Assembly (NCBI GenBank): GCA_026027325.1
Contig: JAMSLZ010000023.1
Span: 15,001 to 79,000, forward strand
Origin: Actinomucor elegans
Lineage: Eukaryota; Mucoromycota; Mucoromycetes; Mucorales; Mucoraceae
DNA length: 64,000 nt
Direction of reading: 5' to 3'
Shown here: in pieces, positions 1 through 10,790 of the stretch
How the letters are laid out: every line of letters begins with the position of its first letter
How positions within the stretch are numbered: the first letter of the stretch is position 1
The notes under the pieces: model-generated
Databases searched by the model: none
Told to the model about the DNA's origin: nothing
Seen by the model: the letters and a program-made list of their open reading frames with translations, nothing else
Position numbers and translations under genes: made by a program

Positions 1-420
1 CAGACTTTATGACCGGGCCCAGCCAAAATTCCCCCCAGGATTTTTCTTCAGCCAGAATTTTGGCTGACTCCCGGTACCTATCCAGACTTTATGACCGGGC
101 TAAGCCAAAATCCCCCCCAGGATTTTTCTTCAGCCAGAATTTTGGCTGACTCCCGGTACCCATCTAGACTTTATGACCGGGCTCAGCCAAAATTCCCCCT
201 AGGATTTTCTTCAGCCAAAATTTTGGCCGACTCTCGGTACTCATTCAGACTTTATGACCGGGCTTAGCCAAAATTCTCGCTAGGATTTTCTTCAGCCAAA
301 ATTTCCCCTTAGGATTTTTTTTTCAGCCAAATTCCCGGCAGGCTCTCTGTAAACATTATGGCCGCCCTCAGTCAAGATTTCCCCTAGGGGTTATTTTTTT
401 CTGCCAAACTCCCAGTAAAT
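1..420. repeat. Tandem array of ~82-bp units with internal inverted repeats
   Basis: Units begin with CAGACTTTATGACCGGGC near 1, 83, 165 and 246, so the period is 81-82 bp. From about 300 to 420 the copies degrade. The array is cut by the window edge, so its full length is unknown. In unit 1 the outer arms ACCGGG (12-17) and CCCGGT (70-75) are complementary, and so are the inner arms AGCCAAAATT (21-30) and AATTTTGGCT (56-65), so each unit can fold into a nested hairpin. The GC-rich arms stand out against the AT-rich DNA that follows. I see no coding potential. It may be a satellite or minisatellite. Confidence 0.9.
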
Positions 421-480
421 CTCCGGTAATAACTTTGGCCAAGTTCCAGCAGAGCTCCCTGTGATATCTAGCGTGCTATA

Positions 481-1221
481 AAAATATGTAAAGACGTTTG
501 TTGTGTTTGCACAATGAAATAATAAACACTAAAAGGAGTACTTTTTGAGACTGTGTTTTATTATCAAAGATAAATATAAAGATGAAGATCCTATAACTAT
601 GTCTAAACTAAACCTATTTGTTGTATTCCACCTACTATCTTGCATCGACATAAGGAATCAACTGTTCATTTATGACATACACGGACTCTATCTGATAACC
701 CAATCAGATTAACGAGGCCTGCATAAATACAAGCGATGTGTCATCCTTAGTGTTATAAAAAATATATAAAAGCGTTATAAGAATACAATTAAAATCCTTC
801 TAATGGTTTATTGTATAGAAAGGTAAAAGATGATTCTTAGTTAACTGATCTTCTTTAGATATGAAGGATGTATGGTAATATAGCTGACAGAAAAATTATC
901 CATTTCAGACAAGACTTTTATCCATCTCAGCCATTTTCACATTAAATATTTCCAATTTAAGTTCCCATATACATAAACATATACATTGTCTATAAATAAC
1001 ATTCTTAATTTATTTTTATTACAAATACAATATATTTTGATATTTACTTTAAAAAAACTATTGAGTCATACCAGAAATAGAATTTTTCAAGAATAAATGA
1101 TAATGTAACAACACTAATTAGATTTTCTAACATTAATATTATTTGTAATATTATAAACATTAATTATATTGTAAAAAATGTTTTATAATGAATATGCTTC
1201 ATATTTTTAAATAAATTAAAT
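481..1221. other. AT-rich intergenic stretch, no gene seen
   Basis: No open frame of note and no RNA gene was recognised. A TATA-like string lies near 477-484. AT content rises steadily toward 950-1220, where the sequence is nearly all A and T and joins the island that carries the 208-codon ORF. Confidence 0.5.
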
Positions 1222-1848
1222 TTACATTAAATTAGTTAATTGTATAAGTCTATCATTAATACTCGAAGCTTTTTTAGGTATTAAAACAACATTCTCAAAA
1301 TTTCTTGTTAGATTATTTATTTTCTTTAATGCCTTTTTAGGTGGTGTATTCATAATTACTTTATATACATCAATAAGTAAATCGTTTGAATATTTCATTA
1401 ATTTTAATAATTCAGATACATTTTGTATAATTTCATTTTTTAATTCAATTGATGAAGAAAGTAAAAATTCTGTATTTATATTTTTATTGTTTTCTGATAA
1501 ATCATCACTTTCATTTTGTATTTCAATTATAACATCCTTTTGATTTATATTGAATTTGTTATTATTATTTTCTTTTTTATTTTCTAATAGTTTTTTAAAT
1601 TTATTAATTGCTATTATTTTATTAATCGCAGATTTTAATTTGCTTCTAATATTTAAATTATCATTAGATTTTATTCTTTTATTCTTTCTTTCAGATGTAT
1701 TTTTTCTGTCTCTTCTTTTTACTTTATATTTAAAATAATAACTATGATCATCTTTTTCTATATTGAATTCAAATGACTTAATATCTTCATTATATTTTAT
1801 GATAACTTGATTAATATTATAAACTTCCATATTTTTAACTATAAACAT
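1222..1848 (-). CDS. Hypothetical Asn/Lys/Ile-rich protein in an AT-extreme island
   Basis: This is an uninterrupted 208-codon frame starting at ATG 1848, with a second in-frame ATG six codons on. The product is dominated by Asn, Lys, Ile and Glu. It has a basic stretch rich in RK pairs near residues 44-62 and an acidic Asn/Glu-rich stretch near 105-125. I see no signal peptide or membrane span and recognise no domain. Third positions are almost all A or T, unlike every other gene in the window, and there are no introns. It could be a gene of foreign or plasmid-like origin, a fast-evolving orphan, or chance in AT-rich DNA; the length in such AT-rich sequence, where stop codons should be common, argues mildly against chance. 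Confidence 0.4.
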   Translation of the reverse strand: MFIVKNMEVYNINQVIIKYNEDIKSFEFNIEKDDHSYYFKYKVKRRDRKNTSERKNKRIKSNDNLNIRSKLKSAINKIIAINKFKKLLENKKENNNNKFNINQKDVIIEIQNESDDLSENNKNINTEFLLSSSIELKNEIIQNVSELLKLMKYSNDLLIDVYKVIMNTPPKKALKKINNLTRNFENVVLIPKKASSINDRLIQLTNLM

Positions 1849-2383
1849 TGTTGTAAACGCTCATGATTATATTAATAAGAGAATACTGTACAGATAGAAA
1901 ATCTTATAGATATCCTTATATATAGCTGCAGAAGTGTATAAAGCATTATTACCAAGAACCAGAATGTAAATGACTGTGTTTGATTATGTTAAAATATCTT
2001 TATTTATATATCACCCTGAGCAAGTAGACGCTAATTGATAAATACTATCTCTCACACCAAATATTACATCCAATACTATTACCTTTGAATATATTGATCC
2101 CGACACTCCTCGCCGCTAACCTTGGTCCGCTCATTTGGTTATTATCCCTGGTCTTCTTTATACGCAGTCCAACCTTGTTCCTGGCAAATCGTAATATGAA
2201 TTTAGAATTAAGTGCCGATCGTGAAAAAGTATATAAGAGATGCGTTTTATCACCTTTTGACCAGTTAATCAATTCTTGATCTATAATAAAAACTATCCAC
2301 AGTTTTAAAAGTATTTCTATCTTTCAAAATCTCTATCTACCACCTTTACAACAAGCGTATTTACAACACATTTAATGATCGAA
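1849..2383. other. Intergenic DNA with a GC-richer patch
   Basis: No gene is supported. The stretch 2045-2275 is open on both strands for 60-75 codons and is visibly less AT-rich than its surroundings, which hints at a decayed coding or repeat fragment. I recognise no family in any frame. Confidence 0.35.
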
Positions 2384-2880
2384 ATAAAGAACAATCAATA
2401 TCTTATTACCAATCAGTAACCTAATTACATACACAAGTCTTCTTATTATTGTTATTACGTGAATCTTGTTGTAAACATGACTTGTTCAGTGTCCGTCACC
2501 AATCAGGTCAATGTTCGACAATGCTTATACTCAGCTTGTGCTTTGACAGCTTTGTAACGTCGGTTAAGAGATATATATGGAAATCAATGCTTAGTGCAAC
2601 TAACCTTCATAAACTATCTATCACCGAATATAAAGTCGTACTAGAATGGATTACTATAAATCCTTGTTAACTCCATGAGCGCAGTCTTTGACTAACTCAA
2701 TCGTCTATAATATCAAGTTAAATCCGAACTTCAATTTTGTATAAATAGCTCATCATTTTAATGCTTTAATAAATTAATTCGTTTTATCAGTCTGGTTATT
2801 TTTACAGTCTTTATTATATTCGATATAACAAATCTTTGGTCTTTAGCTACTTCGGACTCAACAAGAATGAATTAAGTTAT
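2384..2880 (+). repeat. Older repeat copy A, split by a solo LTR
   Basis: Sequence at 2384-2466 and again from 2831 to about 2870 matches the reverse complement of about 3660-3780. The best block is AAGTCT..TTATTATTGTTATTACGTGAATC, followed after the LTR by TTGGTCTTTAG and ACTCAACA. In the inverted copy these two blocks are contiguous, which shows that the 364 bp between them were inserted later. No protein is visible. It may be the end of a degraded DNA transposon or another dispersed repeat. Confidence 0.7.
2467..2830. mobile_element. Solo LTR (364 bp) of an LTR retrotransposon
   Basis: The insert starts TGTTGT and ends ATAACA, giving the TG..CA ends usual for LTRs, and TGTT pairs with AACA as a short terminal inverted repeat. 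The 5-bp string AATCT lies directly on both sides (2462-2466 and 2831-2835), as integrase leaves. The uninterrupted inverted copy of the host repeat confirms the insertion boundary. Inside are a TATA-like box (TATAAATAG, 2740-2748) and AATAAA (2768-2773), in the right order for U3-R-U5 read on the plus strand. No gag or pol sequence is present, so this is the product of LTR-LTR recombination. The family (Ty3/gypsy or Ty1/copia) cannot be told from the LTR alone. Confidence 0.8.
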
Positions 2881-3650
2881 TCTATCTAGTTTGTATCTCT
2901 TATATTTATACTTCAAAGGAAATGGCCTCTTAGTAATAATCAAAGGTATTTTTAATATATGTTCACTCTGCATTAGTTGTCTTTTCAGTGGTAATCCAAA
3001 ACTTCCTCTTTTGATGGATGGTTAAATGAACCCCGTCTTCTTAATATATATGTTGAGTGCTATATGTGGATTTCACCACACCAGTAACCTCCAGTGAGAC
3101 TTTTGGGTCAGAAATAAAATTTCAATATACTCTTTCTATTAGCCCATAAGCATTTCTGTTCTGTATTATAATAATTATTATATCTTTTGAGCAAGCACTA
3201 CTAACTAGATGAGTTAATAAATTGAGATCGGGAAAGAGATGTTTTGATGATTGCATGTAATTTATGAGATGTTTCCTGAGATGTTCGTAATTAGTTGGAT
3301 ACGTGTTTAATTAACGAGACAGAAAACAAGAGAGAGATTTATTCTACCACTACCAACCTTCTATTATTAATAGGCTGGATAATGGTTACATAGAGTAAAT
3401 ATAACTAATCACGATTACACAAGTTAACTATTCAGGTACACTTCTATTACTATTCTATGTAAAGTAGTTATGTCCATTACAATTTATATGAAATGGCTAA
3501 TCTCACATCAAGATTCAGAAATCATCTCTTGATGACCACTGATCTTTATATAAACTATATTAACGTTGAAAAAAAATTATATTTGCGATCTCAGATGCGA
3601 CATTGAAGTAAAATAGATGGAGAGATGTATTAATTTATTGTAATGCATAA
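2881..3650. other. Intergenic spacer between the inverted repeat copies
   Basis: AT-rich DNA between copy A and inverted copy B. No open frame above background and no recognisable element. If the two copies are terminal repeats of one element, this would be its decayed interior. Confidence 0.35.
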
Positions 3651-3654
3651 TGAA

Positions 3655-3785
3655 ATGTTGTACTGTTGAATCCAAAGTAACTAAAGACCAACGATTCACG
3701 TAATAACAATAATAAGACTTATAGATGTAATAAGATTACTGGCTAACAATATTTACGTTGTTCTTTATTTTGATTATAAATGGAG
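3655..3785 (-). repeat. Inverted copy B of the repeat at 2384-2880
   Basis: The reverse complement of this stretch aligns with copy A on the other side of the solo LTR: AAATAAAGAACAA, TTATTAC, AAGTCT, TTATTATTGTTATTACGTGAATC and TTGGTCTTTAG occur in the same order. This copy has no insertion and so defines the empty site for the LTR. Similarity fades outside these limits. Confidence 0.65.
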
Positions 3786-4350
3786 GTGTATTTATATTAG
3801 TTGAAGGTCCTATGTTTAACCGATTAACAGGTACTACTGAAAATGAATGAATGAAACAATAGTTTCTGTTTAGTTGGTTACTTGCAAGTTATACAGTAGA
3901 TGATGAATCAATCTAGAAGCTTAATTGATTATACGTGGTTGCTTGATTAATGAAACATGTTTGACAAGTCAATCAGTTACGTAGTTTTAGATAGCTTTAA
4001 TTGAGACATGTCGTGTGTATAGCCTGTGAATATGTAAGCATGTATGGCAAACAGTTTGAGCTTCTGTTGTCTCAGCTTTTCTCATGCTAGTATTTGAACA
4101 ATCCTATAAACATGATACGTTAATTCTAGAAAAATTGATCTGTTTTTAATACTTGCAAGTGATCTAAAATCTCATGTTTTTAATCTGCTTTCATCGCTTT
4201 TATTGATGATTCCGTTTTTCTTCAAGTTTAGGCGTTCAATTAAAACATATAGCTTTATCTTATGTCATATCACTTAATCTGTAGATGATCCATTTAATAT
4301 AATCTACTATATTTAATAAGCATACATTTTGTATTATTTAGTCAACATAT
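3786..4350. other. Intergenic DNA, nothing recognised
   Basis: AT-rich sequence without a supported gene, repeat or RNA on either strand. Confidence 0.4.
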
Positions 4351-4632
4351 TCACCTGATCAAGATCAGCAAAAAGGCTACCATATAATCCATTTTCCAAG
4401 CAATGGAATTTTGCATAGTCTTCCATTTTTGATGATCAAATCTATTTTGAAAAAGCCTCGACATTTTTCCTTCAATGGTGTTTACTATAGATGACAAATT
4501 CAAGCTTGTACCATTAGGCCCTTTGCTAAATATCAACGTGCAATTACTTATTTCAAAACCATTCTTCCAATGCCTATAATACGGTTTTGCTTCAATAGTT
4601 GCACGCAGTACTTTTGGGGAATATTCTTGGTT
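4351..4632 (-). pseudogene. Coding-like fragment of unknown family
   Basis: An open frame of about 94 codons reads 4632 down to the TGA at 4351. The translation has balanced composition, including YYRHWKNGFEISNC, KGPNGTSLNLSSIVNTIEG and NRFDHQKWKTMQ, which looks like genuine protein rather than random AT-rich DNA. The start is not marked by an ATG. A possible acceptor (CAAG) precedes GAATATTCC, and a possible donor (AG|GTGAAT) overlaps the stop, so it could be an internal exon. I do not recognise the family. It lies among transposon relics, so a fragment of a mobile-element gene is the simplest guess. Confidence 0.35.
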
Positions 4633-6059
4633 TTATCAATAATCGCACCATAAACGTCATTAAACTGTTATTGTGTTAAAGTTACATTGATTCCAAACTA
4701 AATTAAACGATTCACTTGGATTCCACAACGCACTATTCCATTTATTGCCTTCCTATATGTATATAAAAAACAGTGCATTGTACTGTTGTGATTCATTGTA
4801 AACACTGAACTCTAGTTCCAGACGGATTAATAACCATGTTAATTAGCTTTTTAAAATGAAAAAACTATACCCGATTCTTGAAACTTTGGCGTACGCGTTC
4901 TGCAGACATAATTTAATATTTCTCTACCAAAAAACAACCTTAAGACTTTAATGAAAAATACGTGTTAAATTTAAATATATCTGCTCGAAAGTTATTCATG
5001 GTAATGAATCTTATAGATTAAAATCTGTAACGAGGTAATGAACCAACAAAAATGCCTATTGCTTAAACTCCAAACATACGTCACAATTTGTTTACTTTTC
5101 CTTAAGTAATACTAGCAAATAAAGAGTAGAATGGGATTCTTTCTCATGTAATCTTCATTCATCAGTCATGTTTTTACCGTTTTTCTAGTAATAATAATTG
5201 GAGCCTTTTATTTCTTATACTTATTGCTATGGTAGCTTTCTTGTTGATTGTTTTAATGGCCGAAATAGAGGTCGTTAACACGAACTAGCAGCTCCAGTTT
5301 CGTTATCTACCAATTTGCCTTCAAGACCCATTTGTAGGATGTCTCCTTTTTTATATATATTTATGTTATGGGAATAAAAGACAAACCTCCTCGCGATTAC
5401 TCCTGGGCAATGTTTTCGATATACAGAAATCGGCTAATCTGTCTCATCTTACCTATTACAATATATTATCGGTTATACAAAATTTAAAGCAAAAGAACTG
5501 TTGATTTCGGTTTTTATGGATATGCAACAGGGAGCATTAATTTAGTGCTTGCCCAGTTCAAGTGGTAAAGGCATCAAGAAATCGTTTGAAAATAAAATAA
5601 GGAAAAGGTTTATTTATTTTTTTATCTGATATGTTTTGCTATGAGAGATTGTGGAAAGAGAGGGATGTCTTGTTGATCGATTTTATACAGAATTCTAAGG
5701 CTGTTTCGCTTATGTATTCAACACTGTATCAAAGTTCGAATCTGTTATATCGCTCAAATACAGCAATCAATTGACATTTCAGTATTATACTTGCATATCT
5801 CAGCGTAAAATACGCTAGAGAATTTTCGGATATAGAGCTACATTAATCGCAGTACTACAACGGTTACCTTTTTGAATTGATATAAATAACTCAAAAAACA
5901 TTATCTTTCATCTAAACCCAAGCGTAATGGCATTTTGCTAGTCCCAAATAGCGGATGTATTGTTTTCAAATAATAAATTTTGCTCTTTCAATTACGGTTT
6001 CTTTCTAATTACTTCAAAATAACAAAAATGAGCAATAATATTTTTTATTAAAATGGTCA
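4633..6059. other. Intergenic DNA, no gene seen
   Basis: A 1.4 kb AT-rich stretch without supported coding sequence or RNA gene in either direction. Confidence 0.4.
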
Positions 6060-6725
6060 TGATGTTCTTGATGAAGGAATGCATGTAAAAGAAGATTTAG
6101 ACCCATTCAAAATGGAGACTCTAATGACATTAAGCACGTATCAAATCATCCAAAAATGTCACGATTTAGATCCTAGCAACGAATAACTCGACAGGAAGTC
6201 TTAGGCTGAAAGAACAATGTAGACTGACTATCATCAGCAAACTTTATTCTTATATTTTAGGAAAAACAATAATACAGAGTGCAACACTGGTATTGTTAAC
6301 CGTATAGTTCAGACTTGAAAAAAGAGACTTAAAGATGGTTAGAATTGGGATATATTCGAGAAGGAAACTACTAATGTTGATCGACCGAAGGCACAACTGA
6401 AAGAAGGGCACAAGTATCATGTAGACCTTTTTGAAGAGTATCCCCAGGCAACAACAAAAGATGTCATGGAGAGCTTGACAAAAGCATTCAGGAGATTTGG
6501 TTTAAAGGAGTTTTCAGCTGGTAATTTTATATTATGCTAGTGTAATTTGACGGCTAAGACATACTTGTCACCCAGCTGCCCGAAATGGCCAAGGTAATCT
6601 TTTTAGACGTTTGAAATGGTTAGAAAAGTAGAGTGAAACGGATATGAACTTTTTAAGCAATTGTGTTTTTGTTGATAAAGCTAAATTTTACATAAGAGGT
6701 CCATACGCGCGTTTTATCTAAAATG
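6060..6725 (+). pseudogene. Decayed Tc1/mariner-type transposase
   Basis: Reading in pieces on the plus strand gives blocks typical of mucoralean Tc1/mariner-like transposases. An N-terminal helix-turn-helix part is at 6379-6521 (RPKAQLKEGHKYHV, FEEYPQATTKDVMESLTKAF). The start of the catalytic domain is at about 6570-6720, ending SETDMNFLSNCVFVDKAKF and RGPYAR. The usual VFVDESAF, which holds the first catalytic Asp, is altered to VFVDKAKF here. There are in-frame stops (for example TAG after WLEK near 6630), frame changes, and no sign of the second and third acidic residues. The copy is dead and 3'-truncated, and terminal repeats were not found. Confidence 0.75.
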
Positions 6726-6961
6726 CTTCAGCAGTAATCATTACGTAATAATATACCAAGTAGAGCTGAATCTGTATGTTGATATAATATATACCCTTTG
6801 ATTCTATCTCGAAATGTATGTATGCTAGGTTTTTTTTCAATGAATTTTTTTTTTTTTACAAATCATTTGTATTGATTTATTATAGCAAGTATTTACATGA
6901 GAATATTAAGTACAAAATCAAAGAATAGTTAAAAAGGAAAGATGTTATGTAATGGTATCTT

Positions 6962-9900
6962 TTATGCACGTTGTTGCTCTTCTCCTTCATCTTCATCCAA
7001 CAAGGTTTCCCAATCATCTGAAATAGGCGATTCTTGGCCGCCTATACTATCTTTCGTTGTAGATATATCAGCCTGATCTACTTGCACAGGCGTTTCCACA
7101 AGTATAGTATCTTCCATCTTGTTGTCCGGTTCTTTTTCGTGATCAGGTAAAGATTCTTCAGAAGCAGTACTATCGAATGATTGCAAAGCACTGTTACTAC
7201 TGTTTGCTTTCTTGGGAGATTCAATCCAAGCATCTTTGGCTGGTCTATATGGATTGTCTCCACCAACCTTCATCCAACCATCATCATCCACCATTTTGAG
7301 CGCATCATATGCATTAATGGATCTTTGCTGTTGTATTTTACTGCTCGTTGTGGATACTGTAGTTGTACTTGCATCTTTCTTTGCTGTCTTTTCATTCCAA
7401 GTGACTTCTCCTTTTTGATTCACCCAACAGCAATCAATACGAGTAGCCTTGTTCTCTTTCAGCTCATTATTATTGATAAAAGCTGCTTTAACAGTTTTTT
7501 TCAATTGCCAGATGATTGTTTCCTTTTCATCCATAGAGATGGCATCACTGATAGACGGTACAACAATCGCATCGTTCTCATTGACCCATTTGCTTGTAAA
7601 ATGGATTGATTCGTCGCCGATTTTGATGAGAGGAGCAAGGTCAGCATCTAGTTCGAGTTTGGTAAGTCCAAAGGACATGTCAGACAAGTAAAGAGCGTTG
7701 ACAGGTTGACGCGAGGTAGAGCGACCACTCGTATCGGCCTCAATACCTTGTGCTGTAGTTGGAGGACGATTCAAGGTAGGATTGCGTGCAGCTCGAGAGA
7801 GTAAAATTGGAGGTACACGGCATGGCCCCAATGTCTTGCGCATAATGACAGAGCGCTTGGGCTCACTGTCAATAGCTTCAGTGGCAACATTAAAGTGTAC
7901 AGCATAACGGTGAAGAAAACGGCGGTATTCACTGCGCATAGGCTTACAGTGCAAAGACTTGCTGCTTCCTTGTACAAATTCAATCATGGTATTTTCCATA
8001 TGGCGACACCAGGTAGCATTTTCAATGTAAAATTCGCGTAATGTATCATCATAATAACCTAAATCATCTGAAGAGAGCGAAGGTGAATTGGAGGTCAAAA
8101 CAGCTGAGGATGTTGTTGATAGGTCATCACGCTTGATATCAAAAGCTAAAGCCAAACGACGATTACGCAGAACCTTGGCACAAAAATCATTGCATTCCAA
8201 GTCTTTTTTGGATCCACTCGATACGTCTGTGGCATGACAAGGGATTTCAATCGAGTTTTGTCCGCATTTACAACTGGCTTTGATACGGGCTGGACAGGGT
8301 TCAATTTCAGAACAAGGGCCTTCATGACATTTTTGTTGGCAAGGGTGGCCGCAACTTCCTCTGGCACCACCACAGGTTTGATTACAGGATTCACCGTCGG
8401 TAAGACAAGGCCCATTATGACATGTTTTCATACAAAGATGTTTACCACAATCAAGTTGTTTTTGACAAGGGCGACCACATCGAGGAGATTCACGATAACA
8501 AGGCACGTTTTTTAACTCTGTTTTCCCGCAAAGACAATGACGAGTGACTAAGGCAGGGCAAGGTGGACATGGTTCTTCATCAGGATGGCAATTGTGATTC
8601 AAAAAACGAATATGACCACAAGGGTTGGGCCGAATACAAGGATGAGGACAAGCAGGTAACTTGGTACCACAACGCACTGGAGGCTCCAAACGGGTACGTG
8701 TACAATGGCAGGTTACTTCGTCAAAAGTGGCTTCTAGACAAGGAAGACATTTACCTTTATGACACATGTCTTGACAGCGATGCATACCGCAAGGTAGCAG
8801 TTGATCACATTTGAGAGGACAGTCGTGTGCAAATTCTGTTCCGGTTTTTCTCTTGCCTTTGACTTTCATAGCAGGACAACATTCAACACCACAAGGATGA
8901 CGACCGCAGTTGCGAATGGACTTACAAGTACGATCACAAAGAGGAGGTTCACCACCAGCTTCTTTACATACATTGGCACAATTGTCTTTGAATGACGTTG
9001 TTTGACAGCGACAAGCTACCTCTACTGGCTCTTGACATGGAGGACAATCGCCCAAATGACATTTCATTGTACAAGCATGTCCACACACCAATATTTTGTT
9101 ACAAGTGGATTCACAAGTTGGAATAGGATCAACACAAGAAACACGATCTTGACCGTTTAATAACTCAGTTATCAAATGTGCACCGCAAGGACAAGTTTTG
9201 ATAATACTAGGATCCGAAGGACAAATTTGAAGATTGGCAGTGCAAGGATGACATGCTTTCTGACAACGATGTTGTCCGCAAGCAAATACTCTATATAATA
9301 CAAAAGTCAACTCTTGTTTTTTTTAAAAAAAAAATATATAAATCAATCTCTACTACTTACGCGTCGCATTTATCAGTACAGCTGTAATGTCCTATATGTC
9401 CTCGTAGCTGAACTTGTTCACCGCTTCCACAACGTGCTGTTCTTTCGTGACGTCCACAATAACATGACTGTACTTCCTCTAACTCACAAGGCTTACATAC
9501 ACCAGCATGACAGGCATCTTCACAACGATGTTTACCGCAACCTAATATTTCATCACAAGTTTCCAGACAAGAAAATCCTTTTGTCGTGTAATCTGTATCC
9601 AAGCATCTCGATTGTTTGGTTGTATGTCCACAGTAACAAGTTAATACTGGTCCCATTGAACTACAAGGAGGACAAGGTCCAGGATGACAAGGCCTATGTT
9701 ATACAAGTATAAGTCTCTATCATCGCCTTTATGTTTCCTTCTAACTTACAAGACGCATTCATGAGGACACGATTTATGTCGTTTACATAATTGATCACAG
9801 CTATGAGGTGTATTATATCTTGATATTTCAGGATTGCGCTGTTTACCACAAAAACAAAGGTAGTCTTTTGGTACGATTGCTCTATTGTTTTGACAGCCAG

Positions 9901-9990
9901 GGCAACGCCAGCCAGTAACCATTTTATTTGAAGAAGGATCTGAATACATAATGTTTAGTATACAGTCAAAAAAGAAGCGCTACTTGTGCT

Positions 9991-10022
<32 letters not shown>

Positions 10023-10622
10023 TTTTAAAGATCGTGTCGCCCAAGTTTGCACACAATTCAAATGAAACACTGCCCAGCAGCAATCACAAGTCCAAACATG
10101 ATGCGCAGGTCGAACTACGTCCATGCAAATCATACATTCATAGCTGGAAGTCTTGAGTTCATGAGCTAAAAGTGTTGCCATGTCGTGTTCGCCGGCTGGC
10201 AATTTGCTATGATTCTTTTTCGATCTATTTCTATTATTCTTTTTGTTATTGCTTTCTTGAGTGCTAGCTTGTTGGTGTTTTTCCTCAGTTAAACGACCCT
10301 GAGCTCTATTTTTGCTAATACGATTGATCGGCGTGCCATTGCTATCGTTATTTGATTTTCGGTTATTTCGCTTGTTTACTGGCTTTTTCACGTCTGAATT
10401 CGACTCTTCTTTCTTGGTAGCGGGAATCGTAGAGGCTGGTATATCTGCTTCTGAAGCGTTTATAACATTGGGATTCTTTTTATTTCTGCCTCTATTGTTA
10501 CGTCTTTTCTTTTTCTCGACTTGTTTTGAGGAGCTTGAACTCGCGTCAGTGCTAATATCATGGGCATTTGGAAGAGGTTGGGCCACTTGTTGAGAAAGGA
10601 GAGTTTGTTCAGTACTGCTCAT
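6962..10622 (-). CDS. FAP1: NF-X1/FAP1-type zinc-finger protein with RING and R3H domains
   Basis: Four exons join in phase: 10622-10022, 9939-9750, 9693-9361 and 9290-6962, for 1150 residues. The N-terminal 150 residues are basic and low-complexity. A RING-type finger (CMICMDVVRPAHHVWTC, FHLNCVQTWA) lies at about 160-198. It is followed by a long series of NF-X1 fingers with CGxHxCxxxCHxGxCxPC spacing (for example CGHACTMKCHLGDCPPC), then an R3H-like region near the sequence SEYRRFLHRYAVHF, and an acidic tail. NF-X1 family members bind nucleic acid; yeast Fap1 also binds FKBP12 and affects rapamycin tolerance, and the RING suggests E3 ligase activity. Intron 1 contains a run of 28 T just after its donor. 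The gene lies 168 bp downstream of SMN in the same direction. The orthology call FAP1 versus NFX1 rests on domain order only. Confidence 0.9.
9992..10019. repeat. Poly-T tract in NFX1 intron 1
   Basis: Twenty-eight consecutive T on the plus strand, which is poly-A in the sense direction, beginning right after the donor GT(A). It fills a third of the 82-nt intron and places the donor directly against a homopolymer. Confidence 0.9.
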
Positions 10623-10790
10623 ATATGAGTGGTTTTTAAACGAAAAAATGCACAGGAAAACTACTACGAAAGTAAAGCATGCTTTATTTTTATAGGTACA
10701 TCATAGAATGGATCCGTGACTGCATGTGACTGCAATACGGAGAGTCTTTGCTGCGGTTTGCGCTATCGGAAATGTCTCACATTGAACCAA

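Noticed and set aside
1550..1738. Plus-strand Leu/Phe-rich 62-codon frame
   Set aside because: It is the antisense of the AT-rich minus-strand ORF; the hydrophobic look is a by-product of Lys/Asn codons on the other strand.
2449..2670. 73-codon frame near 2.5 kb
   Set aside because: It lies inside the solo LTR and starts without ATG.
5548..5585. GCCCAGTTCAAGTGGTAAAGGC as a possible tRNA or snRNA part
   Set aside because: No complementary arms or promoter elements in the right positions.
7078..8995. Several plus- and minus-strand frames of 60-140 codons inside the NFX1 region
   Set aside because: They are shadows of the Cys-rich coding strand; the NFX1 frame alone has family motifs and splice phases that close.
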